The notes beneath the pieces are model-generated. The model did no database searches and had not been told where the DNA came from. It worked only from the letters and a program-made list of their open reading frames with translations. A stretch of 64,000 nt of DNA, from assembly GCA_963921825.1 (NCBI GenBank), contig OY997592.1, forward strand, positions 55,386,336 through 55,450,335. The letters run 5' to 3'. The stretch comes from Erodium maritimum. Lineage: Eukaryota; Streptophyta; Magnoliopsida; Geraniales; Geraniaceae. The position numbers and the translations under genes were made by a program. Shown here in pieces: positions 42,925 to 55,069 of this stretch (positions within the stretch are counted from its first letter, which is position 1; each line of letters begins with the position of its first letter).

Positions 42925-42971
42925 ATCAGAGTGGCGCAGCGGAAGCGCGGTGGGCCCATAACCCACAGGTT
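42925..42971 (+). tRNA. Truncated initiator tRNA-Met (5' 47 nt), anticodon CAT
   Basis: The segment reads ATCAGAGTGGCGCAGCGG, then AAGCGCGGTGGGCCCATAAC, then CCACAGGT. It agrees with the 5' end, D arm, anticodon arm (CAT) and variable region of plant initiator tRNA-Met, as I recall that sequence, with one mismatch (GCGCGG for GCGTGG). The T arm and acceptor 3' strand are missing: after CAGGT the sequence continues TTCGCACTC. It cannot be a functional tRNA. It lies inside a retrotransposon that uses this same tRNA as primer. Confidence 0.75.
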
Positions 42972-43149
42972 TCGCACTCTTCCGTTCTCTTCTACTCTTG
43001 CTGAGAAATTAGGCTTAAGAGTCAAGCCTCGAAGTGATCCTTATGTTCTGATGCCCAGTTACGGGTGAGTTGGTTTGACAAAGTACGTGCCATGCGCATG
43101 AGATTAGGATGGATTGACCGTTCTTAGGGGCATTCTTTTGTTAGACTAC

Positions 43150-43690
43150 AACCGTGTGTTATGTGGAGATCGCCGGGCTGTGTTGTGGTGAGTTAGCGGT
43201 TGGTACACCGTGGTCGAACTATGGCATTGTGATGCGTGATAATTTCTTGATGAACGTTCCAAGAGAAGTTGTATTCCGGTATGGGATATCCCGACCGAGG
43301 CCTTGAGTTCGGACATACATATATGTTCGGTAAGATCATTTGAGGGTGTGTTTCAGTTCAGTATCGATATCGGTGGCGTTCCCGCTATAGATACCTCGAC
43401 CCCGACTTCCGGTGGGAGACCTATACCGACGAGAGATCTTGGTATAGAATATCTAGACCGACGAGATGTGCTTGGTAAGTTGTGTCGATGAGCGTCTTTG
43501 GGGTGATGTGTTCGCCGTGGTGTGGGTTGCATAGTACTGCATGTGTGATTTAGATCCCGAGTGATGGGAAAATACCCGATCGAGGGCATGTCAGTCCGGT
43601 ATGTGAACTTGAGTTTGCCCCGATGTGTGTTCCGGGAAGACCCCTAGACCCATGAGGTATTTCGGTATGGTGTGATCAAGCCGAGCCATA
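43150..43690 (+). repeat. LTR-like segment inside the D internal region
   Basis: Words GAACTATGGCATTGTGATGC, GTTCCAAGAGAAGTTG, TATTCCGGTATGG and GCCCCGATGTGTGTTCCGGG parallel LTR B at 10420-10500 and 10690-10740. The order is the same as in B, so it is a diverged LTR piece embedded in the interior. A second small piece of this type is at about 44410-44520. Confidence 0.6.
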
Positions 43691-43764
43691 AAAAGCCGAC
43701 CCTTTGTTCTGGGATACCAGGGGTGACGTTGACTGTCGTTTTGACCTTGTGTTTTGATCTGTGT

Positions 43765-44000
43765 TGATTGCTTTGACAAGCAAGGGAGCGGAACTTGTGC
43801 GAACTGATGAGGGTGGACACTCATTTTTCGAGTTGAAGGCTCGTTTGACACCCCGATTAAGTACGTTGGGGTCAACGGGTGTGTGCAATGTATGGTAGAG
43901 GTGGGAGTACCTCACGAGGTAACTGGAAACAAATCGCCGAGTATGACCACCATAGCACTTTAAGGCCAGTAACACTATGGCACCGTACGAGGCGTTGGAT
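43765..44000 (+). pseudogene. pol: Scraps of gypsy pol in element D
   Basis: At 43768-43857 a frame reads LTSKGAELVRTDEGGHSFF, ELKARLT, matching the segment of element A between RT and RNase H (LTRKGADFLWTDECEHSF and LKACLT). At about 43972-44000 TMAPYEAL parallels the integrase end of A (MAPFEALYG). The distance between them is about 0.1 kb instead of the 1.3 kb in A, so most of RNase H and integrase is deleted. D is therefore a decayed, deleted relative of an autonomous gypsy element. Confidence 0.6.
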
Positions 44001-44626
44001 GGTATATCGGGTCAATTGCCCAAGCAGGGCACACTTGAGGATTTACGGTTGACCTTTGTGGTCCCAAGTTGCTAGAAAAAGGGGCGACTGAAAGGTCGCG
44101 TAGATTGTGAACGATGAGAACCGTGCGGAGTCGACACAAAAGCGCGAGGTTAAGGTACGCGCGAGGTATCCAAACCCGTTCGGACAATGAGGATATGATT
44201 TTTGGGTATGTCATCAGTTTTGTGGCGACTTTGGAGGGGAAAGACTTGTAAATTGATTGACATTACGTGTGGTTTCCTAGTGCTATCGGGAATGATTGGA
44301 CGTGGACTTTTTATGGTCTGTTGTGTGCGTACTGTTTGTTTATGTGAAGTGGGAGTCGAGGAGAGGTGGCGGTGTGTTGAATCCATTTTAAGGACGACGT
44401 GAGATTTGTCTGATGCGATACCTATATCGACGGACGGTTCCGGTGTAGGGGATCCCTACTAAGCTACGTGTGTCGTCGCGATGTCTCTACCGACGGAAGA
44501 TTCCGGTATCGAGTAACTGGGTTAAGTGTTTTGGGTGCATGAGGGATAAAGGACTGGGAGTTTACGCAGACGGTCCCTGAGATAGGGTCAAGTAGAAAGC
44601 GTTCGTTTTAAATTTTGAGGACGAAA
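44001..44626 (+). other. Internal region of D, last part, non-coding
   Basis: No recognisable domain. It includes TATCGACGGACGGTTCCGG and TACCGACGGAAGATTCCGG near 44425-44510, similar to LTR-type repeats. Confidence 0.4.
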
Positions 44627-44646
44627 TTCTTTTAAGGGGGGTAGAC
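44627..44646 (+). promoter_or_regulatory. Polypurine tract of element D
   Basis: TCTTTTAAGGGGGGTAGAC just before the 3' LTR start TGTAAAACCCCC; nearly identical to the tract of element A, although their LTR subfamilies differ. Confidence 0.85.
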
Positions 44647-46055
44647 TGTAAAACCCCCTTTGTTTTAAAAGAGTAGAGTTTTGACAAAAAGAAACTTTGG
44701 GGTAAGTTTTTGTAAACAAGGGGTTTAAGGAGATAAATCAAAAAAAATAGGAGATGTCAGTTTGCGCCAAGGCTGGTCAGGCCCAGCTCAATGAGCCGAG
44801 CCCAAACCGCCCCAGCCCAAAACCCACAGATTTATGAGACTGGGCCCAAGGCCCATACGCGCTTGAACACTAACCCTACCTCAGCTTCGCCTTCTTCGTG
44901 TTGAAGCGCGAATGCCGAGGCATAACGTCGTCCCTTTTCGATCTCAATCCTCTCTTCTTCCCCGAGCTCCACCTCTTCCCTCTCGCACCATTCCTTCTTC
45001 CCCGAGCCCTAACTCCGACCTCACGCGAGATCTCTCTGGTGAGCCACGCCGACCTTGCCATCTTCTCCAGCGATCTCCCTCACCCCTCTCCTCTTCCCCG
45101 ACCGTGTTGCTCCTCAGGCCAGGTTCAATTTGGACTGGAACGGTCGGAACACTGCCGACGAGCTCTCTCCTCGCCAGATCTGAGCCGGAAGGACCAACAG
45201 GTCGCGTTGTTGTCAACGTTCATCCCTACCACCACACCGTGCTTTGCCTCTGACGCCCCCAGCTGGTCCTGCCTCCCGTCGAGCCCTTTGACGCCACCGC
45301 AGGCGACCGGGGCAACCCTGGTTTCACCGGCCTCGTGACCAGTCCGGCACAAGTCAGGCCACGCCATTGGGCCTTGTATTTGGGCCAGTTTGGCTGGACC
45401 TGGAGATAGACCTGGGCCAGGCCCAAGCTTTTGAACCGGATCTGACTCAGGCATTGGGTCGGGTCTGGACCAGGTCCGGGTCAGGCTTGGATCCGGGTTC
45501 GGACCGGGTCTGGATCCGGGTTGGGCTTGGTTTCGGATCGGATCCGGGTCACAGATTTAAATTAAATAATTAACTAATTAGTTTGAATTAAAAATGGATT
45601 ATCAGACGTTGAGACGTTTCCGAGTACTTTGGACACACTGGAACTGATTGGGCGTTTTAACTGTTAAAAACCTAGATTCGGACTTCGTGGACTTCGCCCT
45701 AGAAGACGGTGTTGGCCCGGACGTCAGCAGCTAGGAGACGCAGCTGTTGTATCGTCTTGAGGTAGGGAAAGTAGCGGATACCGCTTTAATTACGGAAAGT
45801 TACTAGTATGCATGATTAGGGTTTAATAATAACCGAAAAGGTCCTAGTTGGCATATAGGAACGACTGCTTTACTTAATTGATTAAACGAACGAGTCTAGT
45901 AACATGTAGGACGAGATTCATTAGTTACTTGCGTTATCTGCTTTCAATACTTGGGAAATTGTTGTGTTGGTAGATGAGCCATGTCGAGCCCTAGGATTGC
46001 GTGCCGTGTGCTATAATCGCTTTGTGAGAGTCTAAGTAAGATTATACTCGGTGTT
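44647..46055 (+). repeat. 3' LTR of element D, left part
   Basis: TGTAAAACCCCCTTTG onward, parallel to 38448-39923 of the 5' LTR. It stops at TATACTCGGTGTT, where solo LTR E enters; in the 5' LTR the same words run on uninterrupted (TCGGTGTTGCATGTTGTG at 39917-39934). Confidence 0.93.
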
Positions 46056-48215
46056 TGTAAGAACCTCCCCCGGTCGATCCCGGTCGAGCTGGTGATTTCT
46101 AGCCAAGTTTGACTTTCGGCCGGAAAAGTCAATCGATGAATCAGGAAGTCATTAGGGACCTTTCTGGGGCCCAAAAAGCTTAGCCGTCATCACGGTTAGC
46201 TTAGTTGGGTCATTTCCTTCAGTTTGACTGTAATATTGTAACGGTCAACTTTTGGTCAAACTCAGACTTCTTATCGACTTTTTCCGATTAAAATTGGACT
46301 GCTGGAATTTTATGAAAGGAAAGTGTCTCCCACAATGCCACATGGCATTAGAGGGTTGGATGAGAATAAAATAAGCTTAAATGACCTTTTACCCCTCAAA
46401 GACTTTAAATTGATAGAACTTCAAAGGGGCTTTTGGTCATTTAGCATTTTAAGTCATATAAGGCAATTGTTGGAGATAATTCAGCCATTCTTCTCCTTGT
46501 TGCAGCCGACCACCACTAGAGGGAGAGAGAGGAAGAGGAAACATTTCTTGATGAAGAAGAAAGGGAGAGAAAAGAGTGATCTTTAAGCTTCTCCTTCACC
46601 AAATCATTTCCAAACCTCTTGTTTCTTCATCATCTCCTCATCTTAAAGGTATGGATGCTCTTAAATCCTTATTTCATCCACTTTCTAGTTTAGGTTTTTG
46701 TGGGTTTTGGCTTGAGCTTGAAGAACTAGCTCTCTTGGTTATTGTTTGGAGAAGAATTAGTGAAGTTAGGTTGTTTTGGTTGCGTTGTTTGAAGTTTTGA
46801 TGAAACCCATTGAGGGTGTTAAGGATTGGAAGTTTTTGATGGTTATTTTGGAGTTGTTTGGTTCTGGAAATGGAGTTTTTGAGTTGACATTCGTGGAATC
46901 CGAGTTGGGGAAGAAAGGGGAAGGTTTTGGTCTGCTTTGGCACAGAATGGGACCCGAAACGGGCCTGGTGCCGGCACGGCGTGCAACACGGAACGGGCTG
47001 GGTACCGACACGGTACGCGGCGCGGAACGATCCAGACTCCGGCACGCGACCTCGCACGGTCCGTGTCTGAGTCCGGGTCGGTGCGTCGCGCGGTCCTTGT
47101 CTGGTACCGTGTCGGCCTGTGATGCGGTCCGTGTCTGGCTCCGGACCGGACCGTGATATGTTCAGTATCATATTCCGGGCCGGACGGTGACACGGGATGG
47201 GCCAGATTCCGGACCTGGTTCCCAGAACTGAAACCCTTCCTTTTTGAGTCCATTTCGATTCCAAAATCATTCCTTTGACTTTATTTCTATTCATGGAGGA
47301 TTGTTCTATATTTTAAGTTGGAGAACACTCCGTTGAGTTACTAATTTTGGTATTGTTGTGGTCCAAGACCGTGAGACCGAGCTCGAAGGGAGGAGAGGAC
47401 TTGGACCCGTGAGAGGACGAAGAGTACACTAGCCCGGACATCAACAGCGAGAAGTTTTATTAGAGGAAGACCACAAGGTAGGGAAAGTACTAACTCCTCG
47501 TGCATTTCAATACTTAGTATGCCTATTAGGTTAATAAAATCGGAAAGGTCCTAGAATTGCATATAGGATGCGAATAACTAGAATAATCGTCTTTCAATTA
47601 CTAATAACTGGACGTGTCTAGTATGCATGCGTAGGATGTGAATAACTAGCTTAACTCACTTTCAATACTTGGGAATTGCTTTACTGGTAGGAAGGCCGAG
47701 TTGAGCCCTAGGATTGGTTGCGTTTGCCTCACATGCTTTGGTTGCCTAGTTTGGATAAGATAAAAGTCTAATACAACTAGATGTTCTGAACGGTGAACTT
47801 AAATGCTTGAATGGTTGTTTGATCGAATGCTTGGATGAATGAATGTATGAACTTTGAGTGTAATTGGTTGTGCTAAATGGTACATGATCTGGTGAATGAT
47901 AGACCGATGGAGTGCGATGGGTAAGTATATCGGTAAGTGTAAAGTTATATTGATTCTTGTGGTGTGCATCGATGGAATTTTGATTTGCTAAGCTATGGTT
48001 GCTCCATGATTGTTTAGTATGTTTTCTATTATGAGTCTTTAAGTTGGGTTTGATACCGGTATGGCACCCACGCTGTGGTGTGGGGTAGTGCCTGTAAGGT
48101 GCCTACACCAAGGGGAATACTGGTGTGGGGTAGTACATAAGCCGATGACTTGTGATCTGGTATGGTACCTACACCGAAGGAAATACCGGTGTGGGGTAGT
48201 ATCATAGCCGGTGGA

Positions 48216-48320
48216 TTGGACCCTGCGGGGCATTGATTATTGGACCATACGGGGCATTGATTATTGGACCCTGCGGGGCATTGGTTACTGGACCCTGCTG
48301 GGAAATTGGATGGTTTACCC
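48216..48320 (+). repeat. Tandem repeats in LTR E
   Basis: About four units of 26-31 bases around GACCCTGCGGGGCATTG, equivalent to 7190-7330 in A. Confidence 0.7.
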
Positions 48321-48600
48321 TGCGGGGAATGGTTACTTGTTGATTCACCCGAGTATATGCGTCCTGCGGGAGCATTGCCTTGGTTCTCGATGATCTATGG
48401 TCTTTTGGAGACGTTACCGAGGATCCCGACGAATGCATCCTCATATGGATGTTTCCGGTATTCTCGACGTTATACGTCTTTGTGATGTCATGCGTCTCCT
48501 CTGGGCCGAGGGAAAATCCGACATGACATAAAGAGTATTGTGGATCGGAGTGTGGTGACTTCATGTTCCACGGTGGCACCGAAATGTTCTATCTCCTATT

Positions 48601-49509
48601 TTTTTTTTGATCAGCAATGGTTTTGAAATTTTATAAACCAAGTTTTCGAATCAAAAACTTGGAAAAGGGATAAACCCTCGCATTACAAGTAGTTCGATTT
48701 CTAAACGAATCTAACAACCGAAAGTTTAAACCACGTAACAAACTTGCAGGTATTAAACTGCAAAACTTGCGGCTGAAGTAAAACAGTTTCAAAATTTGAA
48801 AACTCTCCCCCAACGGATATGCTTGAGACACACTTAATTGACCATCTCAGTAAACTACCCAAAAAACACACTAATGTTCTAACCCTTTGCCTGTTAGTGT
48901 TGCATCATTAGAAGCAGCCCTATTAACCAAACCCGACCACATCCCCAACCAGCAAAAAACCCACCAGAAGATGAATTATGCAGCAAAAAGAGCTTCCCCA
49001 CTTGTGCAACAGTAAATGATTCAAGCCAGATTGTTACCAGTTTCAAAGGCCTCCCCTGCAACTGTAGAGCCTTTGTTGTCCAAACTAACAAGGATCTGCT
49101 CCAAACTCCATATCAGCTACAAAGACCTCCCCTGCAACTGTAGAGCCTTTCTTGTCCAAACTACCAGAGATCTGCTCCAAAACTCAATAGCTGGAAAACA
49201 AAACTTAAAAAACAAAACAACAGCAAAATACATCAAACCAAACCTCTCACCTAAAATGTTGTTCTACCCCCACACCTCATTAAACCAAACCAATAAGTTT
49301 AACAAAAAGATACAATTCTACCCCCTCTCAAAATACAGGACAAGTGTAACCCCCTTAGAACCTCACCAATAACCTCACCACTCTCCCCATAAACCCCCCT
49401 TACCCCACCCCCAAACCCCAAGTCCTGATCAACTCTGAATCAATCCACACAGCTGAGGAGACTCAATCCAAGATAAGAAGGAAAAGGATTTGCCTGCTTT
49501 GAAATTGGC
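48601..49509 (-). other. 3' UTR of the minus-strand LINE, with a 76-bp duplication
   Basis: Non-coding. Two tandem copies of a 76-base unit (49044-49119 and 49120-49195) share CCTCCCCTGCAACTGTAGAG and GATCTGCTCCAAA on the plus strand. I did not find this duplication in the 3' UTR of the plus-strand LINE. Confidence 0.8.
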
Positions 49510-52500
49510 CTAGAGAAGTTGGTAAGCATCATGTTGGATTAATTGCACAATAATATCAGGATGATCCAAAATTCTGTTGAAGATGACTTTGTTTCTACTA
49601 AGCCAGATTCTCCAAATAACAATAGCATATAACCATTTCCAGTGAGTCTTGTTCTTCTGAGGGCCCAAATTCTTCCAAGCACATATCCAATCCTTAATGG
49701 TGTCAGGCATCACAGTCAATATGTTCCACCAGTTAAGAATAGAATTCCAAATAGCTCCAGCATAAGTGCACCCCAAAAAAAGATGGTCCACTTCTTCAGG
49801 ATGCTCTTGACAGTATACACACCAAATGTTCTCAGAAAAAATACCCCTGGACCCTAGAAAGCATTTAGTAGGTACTGCCTGCATGCAGACCAGCCAAGAG
49901 AATGCAGCCACTTTAGGAGGTAATATGGGAGTCCAGAGTAACCTTGGCCAATTCAAAGTCAGATCATGTTGCTTATCTAACAGTTGATACATTTTTCTGA
50001 CAAAGAAGCCCTTTTTATCAGCTCCCCAAGTAACAACATCTTCTCTGTCATTGAGGGACTCATTTGTATTGATGAGTTGGCAAAGTAGATGGAATTGGTC
50101 CCATTCCCAGCCCCTCAGGTCTCTTCTGAAGTATAAAACCCAAACTCCATTTGACCAACATTTAGATATGAGTGCCTTCTTCTGATTGCTATGATGATAC
50201 ATTCTTTGGAATAAAGTCTTAAGAGGAACCTCAGAGATCCACAAGTCCTCCCAAAAGAAAACTGAATTACCTGAGTTAACTTCCCAACTCATACCAGTAG
50301 CTCCAAATGCAGTAGCAAACTGAGGAATAGAGAGTAAGGACTCTATATGTCTAAGGAAACTATGGCCATCATGTTGTGTGAACTTTGATAAATCCCATGA
50401 CGATGGATCCCAACCATATTTAGCACACAGTAGTTGCTTCCAAAGTGAATCTTTTTCTAAAGCAAACCTCCACCACCATTTTGCTAGAAGTGCCAAGTTC
50501 ATGGTTTGTAACCTTTTAATTCCCAAACCCCCAACCTTTTTTGGTCTGCAAACTGAGTCCCAACAGACCTTGTGTAATACTTTTCTTGACAAGCTACCAC
50601 TCTAAAGAAATCTTATTTGCCATCTTTCCATCTCCAGAATGACTCCTTCTGGGGCCTTATATAATGACATATAAAATAAAGGCAATGCCCCAAGTGTTGA
50701 GTTGATGAGTGTAATTCTGCCACCAAATGATTTTGATTTTGCTTGCCATAACCCAAGTTTTTTCTTGAACTTATTCACAACTGGTTCCCAAGTTTTTTCT
50801 TCCTGGGATTGGCCCCCAATTGGAACCCCAAATAATCAATGGGGAGGCAAGCAGATGAGCACCCTAAAATCTCAGTTACTTCAGATATATTCAAGGAAGA
50901 GGGGTTTAATAGAATAACCTTTGACTTGTTCAGATTTATCTTCAGCCATGTTGCCCTTTGTAGAACATTAATAGTGTGCTTCAAATTCACCAATTCTTGT
51001 CTCCCAGCTTGGATAAATAGTAAGGTATCATCTGCAAATTGCAGGTGTGAAATTTCTGGACCCAAATCACTGCATTGAACCCCCCTAAATAGCCCAGCAT
51101 TTGTCCCTTGGAGCATTAACAGGTGAAGTGTTTCAGCCACCAAAGCAAATAAGAGAGGTGACAGTGAGCATCCTTGTCTTAAACCTCTGAATAAAGTAAA
51201 ATCAAGTGAAGGGGAGCCATTGATCAGAATTGAAGACCAAGCCTTGATACATTCAGCCATCCAAGCAAGCCATTTTTCTCCAAACCCCATAGCCTTGAGA
51301 ACATTCAATAATGCCTTCCAGTGTATATGATCATAAGCTTTCTCAAAGTCAACCTTGAACAATATTACTTCTTGTCCAGATTGCTTAATATAATGAATGA
51401 GTTCAGTAGCAATCAATACTCCATCTAATATCTGCCTCCCTCCAATAAATCCAGTCTGCACATCACTTACAATAATATTTATAACAGCCTTTAATCTTTG
51501 AGCCAACACCTTGGGGAGTATTTTGTAAGAGCTAGTTATCAGACTAATAGGTCTATAGTCCTCAAAACCTGTTGGAGCTGAACATTTGGGGATGAGGGTG
51601 ATAAATGAAGAGTTGATCCCCTTCCCCAAAGTGCCTCCCCCATGAAAATAATGGACAAAATTCATGATATCTTCCTTTACAAATTCTCATGCCACCTGAA
51701 AGAATTTCATGGTAAAACCATCTGGACCAGGGGATTTATCACCATTGCAAGCCTTAATTGCCAAAAAGATCTCCTGTTCTGAAAAAATTGTTTCCATCCC
51801 CTCAGCTTGTAAAGAAGTAATAGTTTTGAAAGGTAAGGAAGAGATATCAATGCTTATTTCCAATTCCACTGTAAACCTTTTGGCAAAATGTGTTTTGGCC
51901 ACCTCCTTTATCTCAGTTGGAGTAGAGAATGAAACACCATTTTCCAATACTCGTGATATTTTTTGTCTGGCCTGATTAACATTAGCCACCAAGTGAAATT
52001 TTTTTGAACATCTGTCCCCATCTTTACTCCATTTGTACCTAGCCTTCTGACACGAAAGCTTGGATTGTAACTTCAATTTCTGAATCAATTTAGCACACAG
52101 GAGAGCTCTCTGAGAACATTCAGCATTTGTCAGTTCCCTACTCTCCACTTGGGAATCAAATTCACTGATCTCCCCAGATAACAAATCTATATCCACTTCC
52201 AACCAACCAAAAGTATGAATATTCCAACCCCTCAGAATTCCCTTCAAAGCCTTAAGTTTGAACCATAATACATAAGCAGGTGAACCAAGAACTTGTACTG
52301 ATCTCCAGAAGACCTCAGTATCTTTGACAAATTTAGGATGCTCAGTCCAAGCATTGATAAATTTAAATGGTCTAGGGACCCAATCCAACACAGGATTAGC
52401 CAATAAAATGGGCTTATGATCTGAAATGCCCCTATTATGACAAGTCTGAGATAAATTGTTGAAAGTAGTAAGTAGCTGTGGAGAAACCAGAAACCTATCC

Positions 52501-53084
52501 CGTCTAGAAGCTCTTGATCTTGTCCCAAACCAGGTGTATTTACCCCCCACCAAATGCAGATCAACTAGCCCCACATTGTTCAATAGTGATCTGAAATCTG
52601 AAATGCTTGTGTTTGAGGGAGAAGAGCCACTTTTTTCCACAGGATCTAATACAACATCAAAGTCCCCGGCCACCAAGAATTTAGATATATAAGTACTGAT
52701 TTGTTGTTCAATCTCCAACCAAAGTGCAGCCCTGTCAGGAACAAAACAAGGAGCATATACATTTGCAACAGTTATGTTTAAATCTGTGCTTATATGCTTA
52801 CCAGACCAATAAATCCCCCTCTCCTTACAATCTGAACTCAACATCTTCCACTCTTCATTATTCCAAACTGTGATGATACCCCTAGAAGCTCCATTAGAAG
52901 GAGCCATTATTGCTTCCCAACTCTGACTGAAGCCACATCTATTTAGAAAATAATGAGGTAACTCTGTTAATTTAGACTCTTGAATCAAAACCATTGAAGG
53001 ACGAAGTTTGGTGCACAAGTTTCTCAAAGCTCTCCTCTTCTGCCTTGAAGATACACCCCTCACATTCCATGAGATGATCCTCAT
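49510..53084 (-). pseudogene. ORF2 of the minus-strand LINE (endonuclease, RT, zinc knuckle), nearly intact
   Basis: Starts MRIISWNVRGVSSRQKRR at 53084, overlapping the ORF1 stop in ATGA. Endonuclease motifs: VLIQESKLTELP, VAGDFDVVLDPVEKSG (GDFN in most relatives), GGKYTWFGTRSRASRRDRF, SDHKPILLANP. A stop (TGA for an expected tryptophan) at 51687 precedes the RT, which stays in the same frame: TLIPKCSAPTGFEDYRPISL, GFIGGRQILDGVLIATELI, KVDFEKAYDHIHW, FRGLRQGCSLSPLLFALVAE and the catalytic LQFADDTLLF. An extra A near 50790 shifts the frame, and a TAG near 50602 again replaces tryptophan. The C-terminus has CVYCQEHPEEVDHLFLGC and ends near 49510. Only about three lesions separate it from an open ORF2. 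Confidence 0.93.
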
Positions 53085-55069
53085 GGAGAAGATAATCTTT
53101 GAGTAGGTAAGGACAACACAGGGGAGTCTAATGTGTCCTCAACATCTTCAAGATCACAGAACTCGTCATCTGAGTCTGCTTCCAATTGTACAGTTTGGTT
53201 TGCCTCCTCCTCAAGATTATCAAATTGTTCAATCACCTGATCCTTAGCAAGATAAGCATTTAGTCCCAATGCTTGACAGTAATCCCAAGTACCAGCTCCA
53301 CCTTGCTTGAAAGCCCTACTCTCCTTTGACACTTGTTTAGTTCCACTGTGTGGTTTGATCAAAGGGAGTAGTAATTTGGTTTTGGACCTTGTGTTATATG
53401 CTACAATAGAACTCCCTCTAATGTAACTAGTATTAACAAGAGGACTATTTGTGTTTGGAGACATATTAGTGTCCAAGCCTTTCAAATTAGTGTCCAAAGC
53501 ATGATTTGAATTAATCCCCCCAAAAAAGGTTTTTTGATAACAGTTTTCTGCACAATGGGGCCCAAACCTGTAAAGGAAGGAGTTTGAAGTTCCTCCACAT
53601 TAATGGCATCAGCTCCCAATGATCTTTTCTTCTTTTCCAAACCAGTAGTAGTCCCATATGTTACAGCTAAGAGAGGTTGACAATCAACAGTTGCCGGAAT
53701 AGTGGCAACACACCTGAATTTTCACTTTGAAAAGTGTCCGGCACAATTAGGATTTCTTTGAAGGTTAATGACAACTTAGTGGAAGTAAAGATTGGATCTT
53801 CAATGCCTTGAACCATTTGAGTACAGAGAGGAGGATAATCAAGCAATGAATTCTGTTGTGATTCAATCATAGGAACAGAAGGCAATTGTTAGGTGACTGG
53901 GCCCTTGACAAGATCTTGCTGCTGTGCGAATGTTTCAGATTCACCAACTTCCCTACCCACATTCTCAACAATTAAACCCTGAGTAGGTAATGTATCTCCC
54001 CCAACCTCCTCCTCATTAAGACTCCTTGGTTGATCAGTACTGTGTGAGCTAGAAGAGTCCACATCAATGATAGAATCAGAAAGAATCAGAGGAATGTTTG
54101 TGGCCTCAATTGAGCAGACCATGATATTGTAGTTCCGATCTTCCAAATTCAAACCAGTCTCCTTATAAACTCTAGGGTATTCATGTGCATGAATTAATAC
54201 AAATGCTGCTTCCAGAGAACTTGCTTGTAAGGACACAGGGTGTGTGCAAACATAAGATCCTAGATCTTGTACTAACACTTTAAAAGTTTCCTCACACCAA
54301 CCAAGCATAAGAACCCCATGAAGAGCAAGCCAAGTAAATTTCCCACCTTGCCTATATAGATCAGCCTTGTTTTTGAGAACTGTCATCCAAGGTTTAAACC
54401 AAACTTCTTCTTCTTGAAATGCTTGTAAATCTTCCTCCTCCTTGGGAAATAAAATTAAAGCAACTCTATTTCCCAATGCTTTCATCAACAGGTTAGTTCT
54501 TCTTGTAGCTTTGATGTCCTCCATTATAGCTCCAACTGAAAGATGTGTGTGTAAAAGAACCAAATGTCCTCGGTTCAACCATTCTCTGTGACCTTCCACC
54601 ACCGTTCCTTTGGGGAAAGAAGATGGTGTTTCAGTTCTCTTCTCCCTCCACCTTTGTTTGACAGAAGGTTTAATGTGTGTCGAGCCTTTGTCCCAAGCTT
54701 CAACGACAAAAAGCTTAAAACCCTTCAAAAAATATCCGTTGAAGATTTGCATGGCTTTGAGAAGGCTTTGCTTGGACTTGAAGTTGATAAACCCAAACCA
54801 TTTCCCACGAGTATTCGGATGAGGAGATGTTTCAGCTGAGATGATGTCTCCACACTCCTGAAAAAGGTTTTGTAACCAGACATTTGAAGTTCTTGGCGGT
54901 AAATTATGAATGAACACCCTAAATCTCCCCTGCCATGTGTCTTGTGATCGCGATCCCACCACTACAGAGCGAAGTCTATCTCCCCCAATGCATTCAAAGC
55001 TTGATCTCTGTCTCCCATGACCGATGGTCCAAACCCCGGTGGTGGACCCGTTGCTGGCGATGAAGTCAT
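53081..55069 (-). pseudogene. ORF1 of the minus-strand LINE (RRM protein), degenerate
   Basis: Likely start MTSSPATGPPPGFGP at 55069, then a frame change before 54962. The RNA-recognition motif is in the stretch from 54962: RNP2 VFIHNL and RNP1 KWFGFINF, with NLFQECGDIISAETSPHP between. Next come GKFTWLALHGVLMLGWCEE and ICAxEYP-like segments (LIHAHEYPRVYKETGL), as in the other LINE. Stops or frame changes near 53887, 53665 and 53500 break the low-complexity half. The C-terminal block GAGTWDYCQALGLNAYLAKD, the acidic DSDDEFCDLEDVED and LPTQRLSSP are preserved. Confidence 0.88.

Noticed and set aside
42930-42975. Functional tRNA gene
   Set aside because: The T arm and 3' acceptor strand are missing, so the cloverleaf cannot form; annotated as a truncated tRNA.
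46674-47294. 206-codon frame on the minus strand of LTR E
   Set aside because: GC-rich LTR part; the related LTR A does not preserve it.
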